From assembly GCA_900617975.1 (NCBI GenBank), contig UZAE01014375.1:3320-14867 (forward strand): a stretch of DNA of 11,548 bases. Direction: 5' to 3'. Each line of letters opens with the position of its first letter. Within the stretch, counting starts at the first letter, position 1. The translations under genes were made by a program, and so were the position numbers. Positions 6,101-11,515 of the stretch are shown here, piece after piece. The notes under the pieces were generated by a model that was not told the origin of the DNA, did not search any database, and saw nothing but the letters and a program-made list of their open reading frames with translations. The DNA comes from Rodentolepis nana (Eukaryota; Platyhelminthes; Cestoda; Cyclophyllidea; Hymenolepididae).

Positions 6101-8430
6101 AATCAAGTTTCTTGACATAACAAAGGGTTTGTAATTTTTTTTCAATGCATGTATGCGACACATTGAGCTTCTCTGCAATATCTCGTGTTGTGCTGTGACG
6201 ATTTGAATCGATAATGGCCTTGATATGGGTTTCATTCACTTCGACTAGGCGGCCAGATCGTTGTGAATTTTTCAGTGAAAAATCACCAGAACGAAATCTT
6301 TCAAACCAATTTCGACGCTGCCTTTCTTTTAAGACTTCATCTCAATATACGGCACATAACTTCTTTTGTGCTTGCGATGCGTTCTTGCCTTTTCGGAAGT
6401 AATACAATAAAATGTGTCGGAAGTGCACGTCCTGTTCTTTCATTTTTAAATTGGGATAAAAACAAAACTAAAGAACTAAACAAAAAAATGTTTTACTAAT
6501 TAACCTAGAAGCCCATACAGTAAGAAAAAAATATAGGTTAGATGCTCTGGCCACATTAACAAAACAAAAGAAAGTATAGAGTGAATCTGTCAACAAAAAC
6601 GGCAATGACTTAGTTGCCCACCCAATATAATCCACCCAATGAGGTGCGTGTGTTAGAAAGTCCTCGCTTAAAGTGATTGGCTTGGGAGTCAAATGCGACT
6701 GAACGATTTGATGACACAGGATGACAGGATTTGAATAAAAATTGAGAATAAAGAAAAGTAGGGGGAAAATCTTACCCAGGGCCTCCTTGAAGATGCTCTT
6801 CTCCTGAGTCATTAAATTGTCGACAATGGTGCACCAGGCGTGGAGAGCCGCAGGCGTGGCCTGGAAGAATGCCGCATCAATAAAGAGCTCAAAGATGTCG
6901 CGACGCCAAGCGCGTCGGGTGAATTGGTAGGAGCTCAGAGCCGCCATAACTTGACTCGCTGCGTTGTAGTGGAAAGCGTTGCCAATGCTACATAGGAAAT
7001 AGAGTAGAAGAAGGTGTAATGGAAGCATCAATGATGGATAGGCTAAATCCCTCTCGGTGTTTGTGAAGTCAAACCCAACCAATGGTAGAATGTTCGCCAA
7101 TACCAGATCTTTTAAATTATTATTATTTCAAATGGTAGGCTTTGTGATATTTATCATTAGCCCTTAAACTTTCACTTCAGCTTCCCCCATGGGTGGGGGG
7201 TACATTTATAGCAGTTAATTAATAGCAGTTCATTAGCCGTCTTCTTGCTTCCAAGTATCTCTGGCTTTCCGTCGTTGTCTTTAGAGCTGGACATCGAATC
7301 AGGTGGGTCTTCTCCATTTCCTCATGTAGGTTATATAGAGGGCATGTGGGTTGAGTGTATACTCCCAATCTGTGAAGATGTTTTGTCAAGTAATCGTGTC
7401 CGTTACGATCTTTCAAATTAGTAAAGCAAGAGATGAAGAACCGTCACCCAAATTAGAAGTGTTACATGGAAATAAAATCGATTGCATATCGTCAGTCATC
7501 AAAAATCAATCTCTGGTCAAATTCATGAATAACTGCTCCTTGTGGAAAGCGATCTTCCTCTACCAGAAACAAAGGAACCAACTGCCCCATAAAAGTTGGA
7601 CAAAACAATTAAGAAGCGGTACGGATGACAAAGAGAATTCAAGAGGACTATTAGCTACTTGTAAAATCTCCATCAGCAAATATTAATTCAATACACTTCA
7701 AAGTACACGTTATACAGACACCCGTTTAGTCCCGTACTATTTAACGGAGAGATTATGAATTAGTGTATAGGTATAGAATGGGGGGTTGTAGATAACTGAA
7801 GTAGTCTCAAATCAGGCCTCAAAACGCATCATCCAAAGCGAATATTAAGTAGCCGGTTTCAGCTGTACCACTTTACAGTACTAGCAAACACACAGGAAGA
7901 GTGTCGTCAAATTGGGTTCTAAGGTGGGCAGAATTCGAAAGTGCCGAAGTAGAAACACTCTCATATAGCTCAAGAGAGAATTAATGGCAATTAGGCTGAT
8001 CTAACGAATTGAGAAACGAAATCATGGATGTACGACCAATGTTAATGCAAAGGGGGGGGGGGGGGGGGGGTTAAAGGGGGNGGGGGGGGGGGGAGGGGGG
8101 TTAAAGAGTGAGTTTAAATGAAATTATAATGATGAATTCACATGCAATACTCACTTGTGGGACCTCAAGAAGGGTAGAATGTTGGTGAGAATGCCGTTGT
8201 TAAGAGCTGAAGGCACACGATCCTTCTCCTCGCTCTTGTAGACCACATCGAAGAACACAGCCATGTGCTAAGAAACGACATAGGCAACAAGGGAGGGGGG
8301 GGGGGGGGTTGAGGGAAGGTTATTAATGTATAAATTAACTAAGTAAATAAATAGTGCTTGCGGAATCTCACCTCTTCAAGCATTCGTAAGGCAAGAACCG
8401 AAAGGTCTTCCGCTTTAAATTCTCGATTTT
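66..8430 (-). CDS. DOP1: DOP1 (Dopey) family protein, C-terminal part, ten joined exons
   Basis: Dopey proteins are large peripheral membrane proteins of the trans-Golgi and endosomes. They work with MON2 and P4-ATPase flippases in endosome-to-Golgi recycling. Seen here: joining 8430-8372, 8267-8155, 6987-6776, 3944-3792, 3456-3314, 2375-2335, 1823-1686, 705-585, 340-301 and 160-66 gives 1115 coding bases, 370 residues and a TAG stop at 66-68. Phases agree at all nine junctions. The product follows the animal DOP1 C-terminus in order: EEKDRV, LPFLRSH, SYQFTRRAW, IVDNLMT, GLNIFSSKEAECEQRAAHLKK, SEILERLTDNLR, SLASLW, LLSASKLL, QRWVFV, FHPFMSQIA, and a last block ending DFERLELFF. The protein is quite divergent from the vertebrate and fly versions I recall. 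No AATAAA is visible between the stop and the window edge. The family call comes from memory, not from a search. Confidence 0.88.
301..340 (-). CDS. DOP1: DOP1 40-nt microexon
   Basis: The acceptor is GCCATTTTCAG, with AG at 342-341, and the donor is GTAGTG at 300-295. The exon enters in phase 0 and leaves in phase 1, which is what its neighbours need. It encodes LSNLTLLTTSNTS plus one base. This part of DOP1 is a poorly conserved linker, so support rests on phase and splice sites rather than on similarity. The donor is only moderate. Confidence 0.6.
585..705 (-). CDS. DOP1: DOP1 exon with the RW(V/A)F motif
   Basis: The acceptor is TTTCTTTATCATTTTAG (AG at 707-706) and the donor GTGAGT starts at 584. 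One base completes the Phe codon begun in exon 1823-1686, followed by 40 codons. QRWVFVN aligns with the conserved MYRWAF of other DOP1 proteins and FHPFMSQIASGLA with FKPYVVRLAKLL. The acidic TMDESNENDG between them falls in a variable loop. A competing donor, CAAG|GTACGA at about 662, would drop the second motif, so the longer form is preferred. Confidence 0.85.
706..1685 (-). other. DOP1 intron (980 bp)
   Basis: This intron lies between exons 1823-1686 and 705-585, with a GTGAGT donor and a TTTTAG acceptor. It holds a CA microsatellite at 1057-1077 and a GC-richer patch at about 1140-1410. On the minus strand that patch has splice-like signals (TCTTGCAG at 1190-1183, GTAAGTG near 1260), and just after the TCTTGCAG signal all three frames stay open for a stretch. 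No DOP1 similarity was found, and the flanking exons join in phase without it. Confidence 0.7.
1057..1077. repeat. (CA)n microsatellite
   Basis: Uninterrupted CA dinucleotides, about 10 units, inside a DOP1 intron. Confidence 0.97.
1686..1823 (-). CDS. DOP1: DOP1 exon with a leucine-rich helix
   Basis: The donor GTGAGT starts at 1685. The preferred acceptor is TTTGCACAG, with AG at 1825-1824. In-frame alternatives are TTCTAG and CATAG slightly downstream. A better pyrimidine tract ending CTCAG near 1852 is excluded because it puts TAA in frame. The exon is 138 nt, entering and leaving in phase 2. QLNLLLSASKLLATILLLPE, then TVPQLL, aligns with the family segment WLNLYLSACKFLDLALALPS-x-NLPQF. 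Confidence 0.82.
1865..1880. repeat. (TC)n microsatellite
   Basis: Eight TC units. It reads GA on the DOP1 sense strand. Confidence 0.95.
2277..2292. repeat. (GA)n microsatellite
   Basis: About eight GA units followed by a purine-rich GAAAAGAGAG stretch, in a DOP1 intron. Confidence 0.93.
2335..2375 (-). CDS. DOP1: DOP1 41-nt microexon
   Basis: The acceptor is strong, TACATTTTCTCCTTTAG (AG at 2377-2376), and the donor is strong, GGAAG|GTATGT. It enters in phase 0 after the ...IPEL codons and leaves in phase 2. It encodes INVFRIFAEQTNG, matching the family's VQVFLLMEQEL segment, which in other animals directly follows the LTSLWP-TMITEL segment. Phase, position and similarity all agree. Confidence 0.85.
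2405..2418. repeat. Target-site duplication, left copy
   Basis: The 14-mer ATGTGCTTGCACCT recurs exactly at 2748-2761, immediately after the A-rich tail of the intervening element. Confidence 0.93.
2419..2747 (+). mobile_element. Retrotransposon copy A, 5'-truncated, 329 bp
   Basis: It is bounded by a perfect 14-bp target-site duplication and ends in TAAATAAATAA repeats, so it moved by target-primed reverse transcription. The first part is coding: 2423-2527 read in frame give CAIDLPPRGAPWATYTHTAK and 14 more codons to TGA at 2525-2527, the same C-terminus as copy B at 4383-4488. A pyrimidine-rich 3' UTR follows, then the hairpin tail at 2700-2724. It is on the strand opposite DOP1. I do not recognise the encoded protein. 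Confidence 0.88.
2748..2761. repeat. Target-site duplication, right copy
   Basis: Exact copy of 2405-2418. Confidence 0.93.
3314..3456 (-). CDS. DOP1: DOP1 exon with the ERLT...SLW motif
   Basis: The acceptor is TTTTTTTCTTTGCAG (AG at 3458-3457) and the donor is TTG|GTAAGTGAG. Two bases complete a Glu codon across the GC-AG intron, followed by 47 codons. RLTDNLRMM, VPILTQMFLCTRVLV and SSESLASLW align with family segments RLTESLRL, VPTLHSQVFLFFRVLL and SPQHLTSLW. It ends in phase 0 after IPEL. Confidence 0.9.
3457..3791 (-). other. DOP1 intron with GC donor (GC-AG, 335 bp)
   Basis: The donor reads CTCG|GCAAGT at 3792-3786 and the acceptor TTTGCAG at 3457. Only the GC donor gives phase 1, and G plus AA then restores the conserved Glu of the ILERLT motif. 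Reading past it meets TGA two codons later. The interior shows no other feature. Confidence 0.8.
3792..3944 (-). CDS. DOP1: DOP1 exon with the GLNIFSS/EQRAAHLKK motif
   Basis: The acceptor is CTTTCCTTCAG (AG at 3946-3945). The exon is 153 nt, entering and leaving in phase 1. VSQGAGLNIFSSKEAECEQR is followed by AAHLKKISFIVFASEREQY. These match the family's VAQSSSLNLFxxRxxExEQR then AMLLKRLAFxIFxSExDQY, one of the best-conserved DOP1 stretches. The downstream donor is GC. Confidence 0.92.
4258..4488 (+). CDS. C-terminal remnant of an unrecognised retrotransposon protein
   Basis: This is 76 codons open from an upstream TAA to TGA at 4486-4488, with no convincing start, so it is a 3' fragment. 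It contains VGEYRLLVDAKGPGDDVTVF, then a stretch ending THTAKKSINQQLTSDLKLP. Copy A carries the same end (2423-2527). Most of the differences I compared are silent, the rest are replacements such as V/A, Q/R and L/F, and the stop is shared. That pattern implies the source frame was translated. I could not assign a known domain such as reverse transcriptase, endonuclease or RNase H. Confidence 0.55.
   Translation: MDKTYVSGPAVSIQVGEYRLLVDAKGPGDDVTVFTAMTVKRGCVIDLPPRGAPWATYTHTAKKSINQQLTSDLKLP
4258..4774 (+). mobile_element. Retrotransposon copy B, longest copy of the A/B/C family
   Basis: Same family as 2419-2747 but extending further 5'. The coding part is followed by a pyrimidine-rich 3' UTR containing an extra C-rich segment (about 4630-4710), a hairpin tail at 4723-4747, and a short A-rich end near 4774. 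The 5' limit is uncertain. It was placed where the reading frame opens, just after an (AATA)n run at 4246-4257. No target-site duplication could be found. Confidence 0.75.
5029..5047. repeat. G-rich tract
   Basis: GGGG-A-GGGG-A-GGGGGGGGG, which could form a quadruplex on the + strand. It is intronic. Confidence 0.8.
5329..5358 (+). repeat. Mariner left inverted repeat
   Basis: It begins TTAGGTTGGCCACTAAGTCA. It matches the reverse complement of 6596-6625 at 26 of 30 positions. Confidence 0.93.
5403..6443 (-). pseudogene. Mariner transposase, full length with one nonsense codon
   Basis: The transposase cuts and pastes the element at TA sites. The frame starts at ATG 6443-6441 (MKEQDVHFRHILLYYF) and ends at TAA 5405-5403, 347 codons including the stop, the usual mariner size. 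It is broken only by TGA at 6344-6342 (codon 34), where relatives have a Gly codon, one base away. An N-terminal helix-turn-helix region comes first, then WIPHQL (the family WVPHEL motif), then the DD34D catalytic triad: Asp154 in TGDEKW, Asp249 in HHDN, and Asp284 in YSPDLAPSD, with exactly 34 residues between the last two. HDNPTPH replaces the usual HDNARPH, and SDCHLF replaces SDYHLF. The part after the nonsense codon is open to the end. As read, no intact protein is made. Confidence 0.93.
6596..6625 (-). repeat. Mariner right inverted repeat
   Basis: Read on the minus strand it begins TTGGGTGGGCAACTAAGTCA. Relative to the left repeat it differs at positions 3, 7, 11 and 27. Confidence 0.92.
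6776..6987 (-). CDS. DOP1: DOP1 exon with the YQFTRRAW motif
   Basis: The acceptor is TATTTCCTATGTAG (AG at 6989-6988) and the donor CTGG|GTAAGA. It is 212 nt, entering in phase 2 and leaving in phase 1. IGNAFHYNAASQVMAALSS is followed by YQFTRRAWRRDIFELFIDAA, FFQ and IVDNLMTQEKSIFKEAL. This aligns along its length with the family pattern HNAPSYRAC...LSGYQYTRRAWKKEAFDLF...FFQ...IMDNLMTHDKTTFRDLM. It is the exon that first identified the gene. Confidence 0.95.
7106..7119. repeat. Target-site duplication of the LINE fragment (3' side)
   Basis: GATCTTTTAAATTA, matching 7407-7420 (GATCTTTCAAATTA) at 13 of 14 positions. Confidence 0.75.
7120..7406 (-). mobile_element. 5'-truncated Jockey-like LINE, 3' end only (287 bp)
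   Basis: On the minus strand it holds the last codons of the ORF2 protein, a short 3' UTR, the hairpin tail at 7162-7138, and an (AAT)n end. It is flanked by a 14-bp duplication with one mismatch (7106-7119 and 7407-7420). A short 5'-truncated copy with an A-rich tail is the usual product of LINE retrotransposition. Confidence 0.85.
7219..7406 (-). pseudogene. C-terminal end of LINE ORF2 (reverse transcriptase polyprotein)
   Basis: About 62 codons to TAA at 7221-7219. GHDYLTKHLHRLGVY, CPLYNLHEEMEKTHLIRCPA and SQRYLEARRRL form the signature that follows RNase H in Jockey-like ORF2 proteins, which have GHDxLAxHLHRIG, then a Cys-Cys-His-Cys cluster. The second cysteine of the cluster (CPLC) is Tyr here. 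Only this tail is present, so it is a dead fragment. Clade assignment is from memory of the motif. Confidence 0.8.
7407..7420. repeat. Target-site duplication of the LINE fragment (5' side)
   Basis: GATCTTTCAAATTA, the partner of 7106-7119. Confidence 0.75.
7407..7686 (+). other. Unexplained open reading frame, possibly chance
   Basis: About 92 codons without a stop, ending at TAA 7684-7686, in AT-rich DNA antisense to a DOP1 intron. The frame runs in from the antisense of the LINE fragment, so it has no start of its own beyond the junction. The product is Lys- and Ser-rich, with SLWKAIFLYQKQRNQLPHKS in the middle. No known domain was recognised. An unannotated exon or an old repeat is possible. 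Confidence 0.2.
8052..8100. repeat. Poly-G tract with TTAAA spacers
   Basis: 19 G, then TTAAA, then a further G run with an ambiguous base at 8081 and one A, then TTAAAG again. It reads as poly-C on the DOP1 sense strand. Its length is probably unreliable in the assembly. Confidence 0.9.
8155..8267 (-). CDS. DOP1: DOP1 exon with the SEEKDRV/LPFLRSH motif
   Basis: The acceptor is CGTTTCTTAG (AG at 8269-8268) and the donor CACAA|GTGAGT. It is 113 nt, entering in phase 0 and leaving in phase 2. HMAVFFDVVYKSEEKDRV then ILTNILPFLRSH align with the family's HLLDMVFYSDEKERV then MHYVVPYLRNHS. AA plus C across the intron gives Asn, continuing into IGNAF of the next exon. Confidence 0.92.
8295..8308. 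repeat. G14 homopolymer
   Basis: Within the 104-bp intron 8268-8371. On the sense strand it is a C tract just upstream of the acceptor of exon 8267-8155. Confidence 0.9.
8372..8430 (-). CDS. DOP1: DOP1 exon, first securely placed one
   Basis: The acceptor is TTTTTTCCCCCCACCAG (AG at 8432-8431) and the donor GAAGAG|GTGAGA. It is 59 nt, entering in phase 1 and leaving in phase 0. It encodes NREFKAEDLSVLALRMLEE, which matches the family's SVYSVHALTLLSEVL run directly before the H(M/L)xxxFD segment of the next exon. Confidence 0.85.
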
Positions 8431-9925
8431 CTGGTGGGGGGAAAAAAGGGTACAGATTAAATGTGATTTTAAAACAGAGATGGAAGTAGATGAGCCTCCC
8501 CAATTATAGCTGACGCCATGAATTCTAATTAGAGGCTTACTAAGAAACCCGTTTGTAATGACCCAAAATTACCCTCCCCTCCGAACAACCCCCCACCCCA
8601 CCCCACCTATTCACTTCAGTACTGTCATTAACTGTCATCAGGATTACAAGAGATGATGACATACTCACGCGCAACTTAAACATGACAACATATAATAATA
8701 AGCTTTATTTGCTATTATTAGGAGAAGAGAAGAGGATCAAAGTTAACCGCTTTATAAACGTGGAGGTGTCACTGTAAGCTTTTCATCTGACCGCTTGCTC
8801 CTTTTGGCAGAAGTGGGTGATCAAATCTATTTATACCCGGTTTAAAAAAAGGGGGAAAGCACTTTTAGTAGTTAAACGCAAAAGTCGGGTTGAAATAAAA
8901 AGTAAATGCCAACTTCAAGTCCGCAATCAAGCTTCTTATGGCCCCAGAGTTTGAAGAAACTATAACCCCCCCCCCTCCTCCATATGTAAAACCAGTGGGA
9001 ACCCCGATAGACCTCGCAAGAAAAACAGGCCAGAAAGAGGCTGCACCAGAGAAAAGAGAGCTAAGGGTATTGAGGAGAGAGTGTTAACGAGTAATCGCGG
9101 GAGGCAGAGAAATAAAGACAAAAATAATGACGCTGATTCGACTTGTAAATTGAACAATCCTAGAACTTGGCAGACTATCTAAACTCCAACCCGGGTCCCC
9201 AGCCCCACCCCCCTCCCTCCCTAACTGTGCCGTGTCCTACAGGTAGAAGGGAGACTTGGAGATCACAGCACTCCTTGAGTTTGACCCCGGAGATTCCACA
9301 CGAATGCGTTCCAAAATGCCATCGTAAACATGAGAGAGAGAGAGGGAGAGACAAAAGAAAGCTCACAATGCTATCACGCGATGTCAACAAACAGTTGATC
9401 CAATCTCACTGAGGATAAAAGGTCAACATCAGGTGCAAGGCAACTGGGAAAACATTCACTTAAACTTGGTCAATTTTGAAGCCGCCCTTCACAACACCAC
9501 GGGCAGTTTAAAATATTTCTGCTAGTGGAATCCCCCTTTTCACTAATGCCCACTTCATAACAAAAATTGCCATAAGATGAAAGGATACCTCTCTTTCAAC
9601 TTCTGGCACACGCCCTAATTTGCCCCTATTTACAATGGTGATTTGGCAGACACAGAGGAATGTTTCAAGAAGTGGGGCAACTTTGCAACACTTTCGCAAG
9701 AAAAGCATCCTTAACGCAACCTCCTCGCCGCCACTCCCACCCCCAACCCCCCTCCCCCTAATAACTACCTCAAGGGTAAGCTTAGATTAGATTTAGTAAG
9801 AAATTGAACCGGCTCGTAAATCATAACTCCTCCTGTCGCCAGACTATTTTCGCTTTTTTTCCTCGTTAAGAAGCAGACAAAATAACAATAATAACAATAA
9901 TTTGGAAATTAGTCTGAAAAGAGTA

Positions 9926-9966
<41 letters not shown>

Positions 9967-10228
9967 ATTTTTGATGTCGGGAGATTTTGATGATAAAAAT
10001 AAGCGCTGTAAATGTGCCACAGGAGCGCACAAACAATTTAACGGCAGTCCTGCACATAAAACATACAAAACTTGTAGACACGAGTTTCCAAAAGAGCTAG
10101 ACTGCATAAAAACGGAGACCCGAAATTGAGAACAAGAATTTAAAAAAAAAAACAAAGGAGACTTTTCAGATCTCAACATGTATGAGTCGATGAATGGGGG
10201 GGGGTGTGTGTGTGTGGAAAATTCTTAC
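8431..10228 (-). other. Intronic region of DOP1, probably hiding at least one exon
   Basis: 1.8 kb with no confident coding exon. It includes a C-rich run at 8580-8607, the (GT)18 repeat at 9929-9964 and scattered C- or G-rich tracts. The phase at 8430 (1) does not match the donor phase at 10229 (2), so an exon for the variable linker upstream of NREFKAEDL should lie here or the 10229 exon is misassigned. Confidence 0.5.
9929..9964. repeat. (GT)n microsatellite
   Basis: 18 uninterrupted GT units, the longest dinucleotide repeat in the window. Confidence 0.97.
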
Positions 10229-10280
10229 GTCTGTTGAGGCAGCTTTCTCAGAATAGCATCAAGATGAGGATCGCTGCGCA
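10229..10280 (-). CDS. DOP1: Candidate DOP1 exon
   Basis: The donor CAGAC|GTAAGA is good. The acceptor is GGCAG (AG at 10282-10281) or CGCAG seven bases later. The one open frame gives RSDPHLDAILRKLPQQ. HLDAILRKL could correspond to DLQDVTHKI, which comes between the LLNEF and WLRRN motifs in other DOP1 proteins. Similarity is weak, the acceptor has a poor pyrimidine tract, and the phases do not yet join to 8430 or 10540. Confidence 0.4.
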
Positions 10281-10539
10281 CTGCCATTCGAACGGACCCG
10301 TATTAACAACCATTCCAGGTCACAAACGATTATTTGGTTTCGCAAAAAAGTAGTGCCTTCTTATGGTCACATCATGAAGAAACACAAAGTGAATAAGGCG
10401 TTTGAATAAGGCACATAGAGAAACCCAGAAAGTAAAGGAGACACAAACGATGAGAGAGAAAGGAAATGCCCACCACACCACAATAACCATAAAAAAACCA
10501 CTCTGTTTCACAATCCACGAACTTGTATGTGTGTGCTAC

Positions 10540-10616
10540 CATGATGGCAGGTAGAGCCTGCCTCCAGTTCATCAGTGGAAACACGCTTGATGGCTCCCTT
10601 GAGAAGTTGTCGCTAT
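10540..10616 (-). CDS. DOP1: Candidate DOP1 exon
   Basis: A pyrimidine-rich stretch (GTCTTTTTTCTTAATATCC) leads to CTAG at 10620-10617. The donor is ATG|GTAGCA. Phase 1 entry fits the candidate exon 10990-10895. It encodes SDNFSREPSSVFPLMNWRQA, then LPAIM. PSSVFPLMN could match the family's PGQFLILGVLN. Another open frame, starting RQLLKGAIKRVS, needs a different acceptor and was judged less likely. Confidence 0.4.
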
Positions 10617-10894
10617 CTAGCAATAGCTAATTGGATATTAAGAAAAAAGACTTAGTTAATGGAACAAAGAGCGAATCGATACTTAGTAAAACAAAGAGTT
10701 TGAAATGAAGAACACTTCACTCTGAAGGGCACTCGATAATTGAACTGAATTCAAGCAACAATTTGGTCCTGTCGAGCAGGTAAAAGAAGAACAACAGTTA
10801 ATGAAACACGGAAACAGAACGTAAACAGAAACTTCAATATCTGATTCTTACATTTACACATATTAGCGAAGAAATCTAGAAAGAAAATACGCAC

Positions 10895-10990
10895 CTACAC
10901 CATCAATGACGTCCAAGTAAAGCGAGGCAATTCGCGTTCTTAGACGGCTTAAATAATCGGCTAAATATGCGCGATAACAGCGGAAGTAGA
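10895..10990 (-). CDS. DOP1: Candidate DOP1 exon
   Basis: The acceptor has a long C- and T-rich tract and the first AG after it is TTTTGAAG at 10992-10991. The donor is GTAG|GTGCGT. It is 96 nt, entering and leaving in phase 1. It encodes YFRCYRAYLADYLSRLRTRI, then ASLYLDVIDGV. The family has FFYAYIQR...SWASLLILLKDSI at the expected distance upstream. Similarity is modest and no joining exon further upstream was found. Confidence 0.45.
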
Positions 10991-11515
10991 CTTCAAAAGA
11001 GTTCGGTGGGGGGTTTGGGGGGAGGGACGGGGACGCATGTGTAGGGGAAAGAATATAGTAGAAAACTGAATGAAGAAAGTGCGAACTTATTGATTGCTGG
11101 CAAATTGTCAATGAACTATAGGTGGAGGAGATAGAAAGAGAGAGAGAGAGAGAGAGAGTGATCCATGGGAAACGGATGATCAATGTGCTAAATTCGAAGT
11201 GATTAATAAAAGCACTTTGTTTGCAGCACGAATTGTCGTAATCACAAAAAAACTTTCATGCATCAAATACAAGGTCACTTTTTTTAATAGGTTATGAAAG
11301 GAACCGGGATTTGTGAACAGTCAACTGTTTTATCAGCGTCGAGAGGGTACCACTGCAACAAATGAGATAGAATATAAGATCATTTGTTTCCAACCTAGAC
11401 AGAAAACAACTTAGCTTCCACTCCCCGCCCGCATGTAAATCGTGAAATCAGTTGGCGCAATCCAGTTCACCCATTCCAACAACAACAGATTTCTAATATT
11501 CAATGATGGAAATTT
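10991..11515 (-). other. Probable DOP1 intron, no gene seen
   Basis: It contains a G-rich segment near 11006-11032 (the pyrimidine tract of the acceptor above on the sense strand) and (AG)11 at 11137-11158. The rest is AT-rich with no recognisable feature. Confidence 0.45.
11137..11158. repeat. (AG)n microsatellite
   Basis: Eleven AG units. Confidence 0.95.

Larger units (their letters stand above)
5327..6627 (-). mobile_element. Full-length mariner transposon (Tc1/mariner superfamily), with flanking TA
   Basis: The element proper is 5329-6625 (1297 bp), flanked by TA at 5327-5328 and 6626-6627, the TA duplication expected of mariners. Terminal inverted repeats lie at 5329-5358 and 6596-6625. 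A single transposase frame runs on the minus strand with about 150 bp of AT-rich leader at the right end. The inverted repeats and protein resemble the mellifera-type mariners common in arthropods; subfamily assignment is from memory. It lies in a DOP1 intron in the same orientation as that gene. Confidence 0.95.
3945..6775 (-). other. DOP1 intron (2831 bp) hosting copy B and mariner
   Basis: The donor is CTGG|GTAAGA at 6775 and the acceptor CTTCAG at 3945. About 1.8 kb of it is mobile DNA (copy B about 4258-4774, mariner 5329-6625). Of the rest, 3945-4257 shows nothing recognisable. The stretch 4775-5328 holds a G-rich segment at 5029-5047 and no gene. The stretch 6628-6775 is plain intron. 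Confidence 0.8.
6988..8154 (-). other. DOP1 intron (1167 bp) hosting a LINE fragment
   Basis: The donor is CACAA|GTGAGT at 8154. The intron contains the LINE 3' end at 7120-7406 with its duplications and a long homopolymeric G tract at 8052-8100. An unexplained open frame on the + strand lies at 7407-7686. The rest of the stretch 7690-8050 shows nothing recognisable. Confidence 0.78.

Noticed and set aside
8052..8100. Functional G-quadruplex or telomere-like array
   Set aside because: It is a homopolymer with TTAAA interruptions and an ambiguous base, best read as a low-complexity tract with uncertain assembly.
8661..8730. Possible exon between TTCTCCTAATAATAG and GTGAGTAT
   Set aside because: Two frames hit stops, the third leaves in the wrong phase, and the peptide looks non-coding.
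8960..9043. Possible DOP1 exon after the strong acceptor TTTTCTCTGGTGCAG at 9042-9041
   Set aside because: No donor gives the needed phase (enter 2, leave 1), and the products in the three frames do not show a WLRRN-like motif in a convincing position.
9585..9630. Possible short exon ending GAGAG|GTATCC, encoding GRVPEVERE
   Set aside because: It leaves in phase 0, which does not fit exon 8430-8372, and there is no similarity to support it.
9844..10179. Minus-strand frame of about 111 codons
   Set aside because: It reads through the GT microsatellite (a Thr-His run) and has no splice or similarity support.
10863..11183. Whole minus-strand frame of about 106 codons as a single gene
   Set aside because: Only the 10990-10895 part looks coding. 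The upstream part is a C-rich splice tract and a GA repeat.
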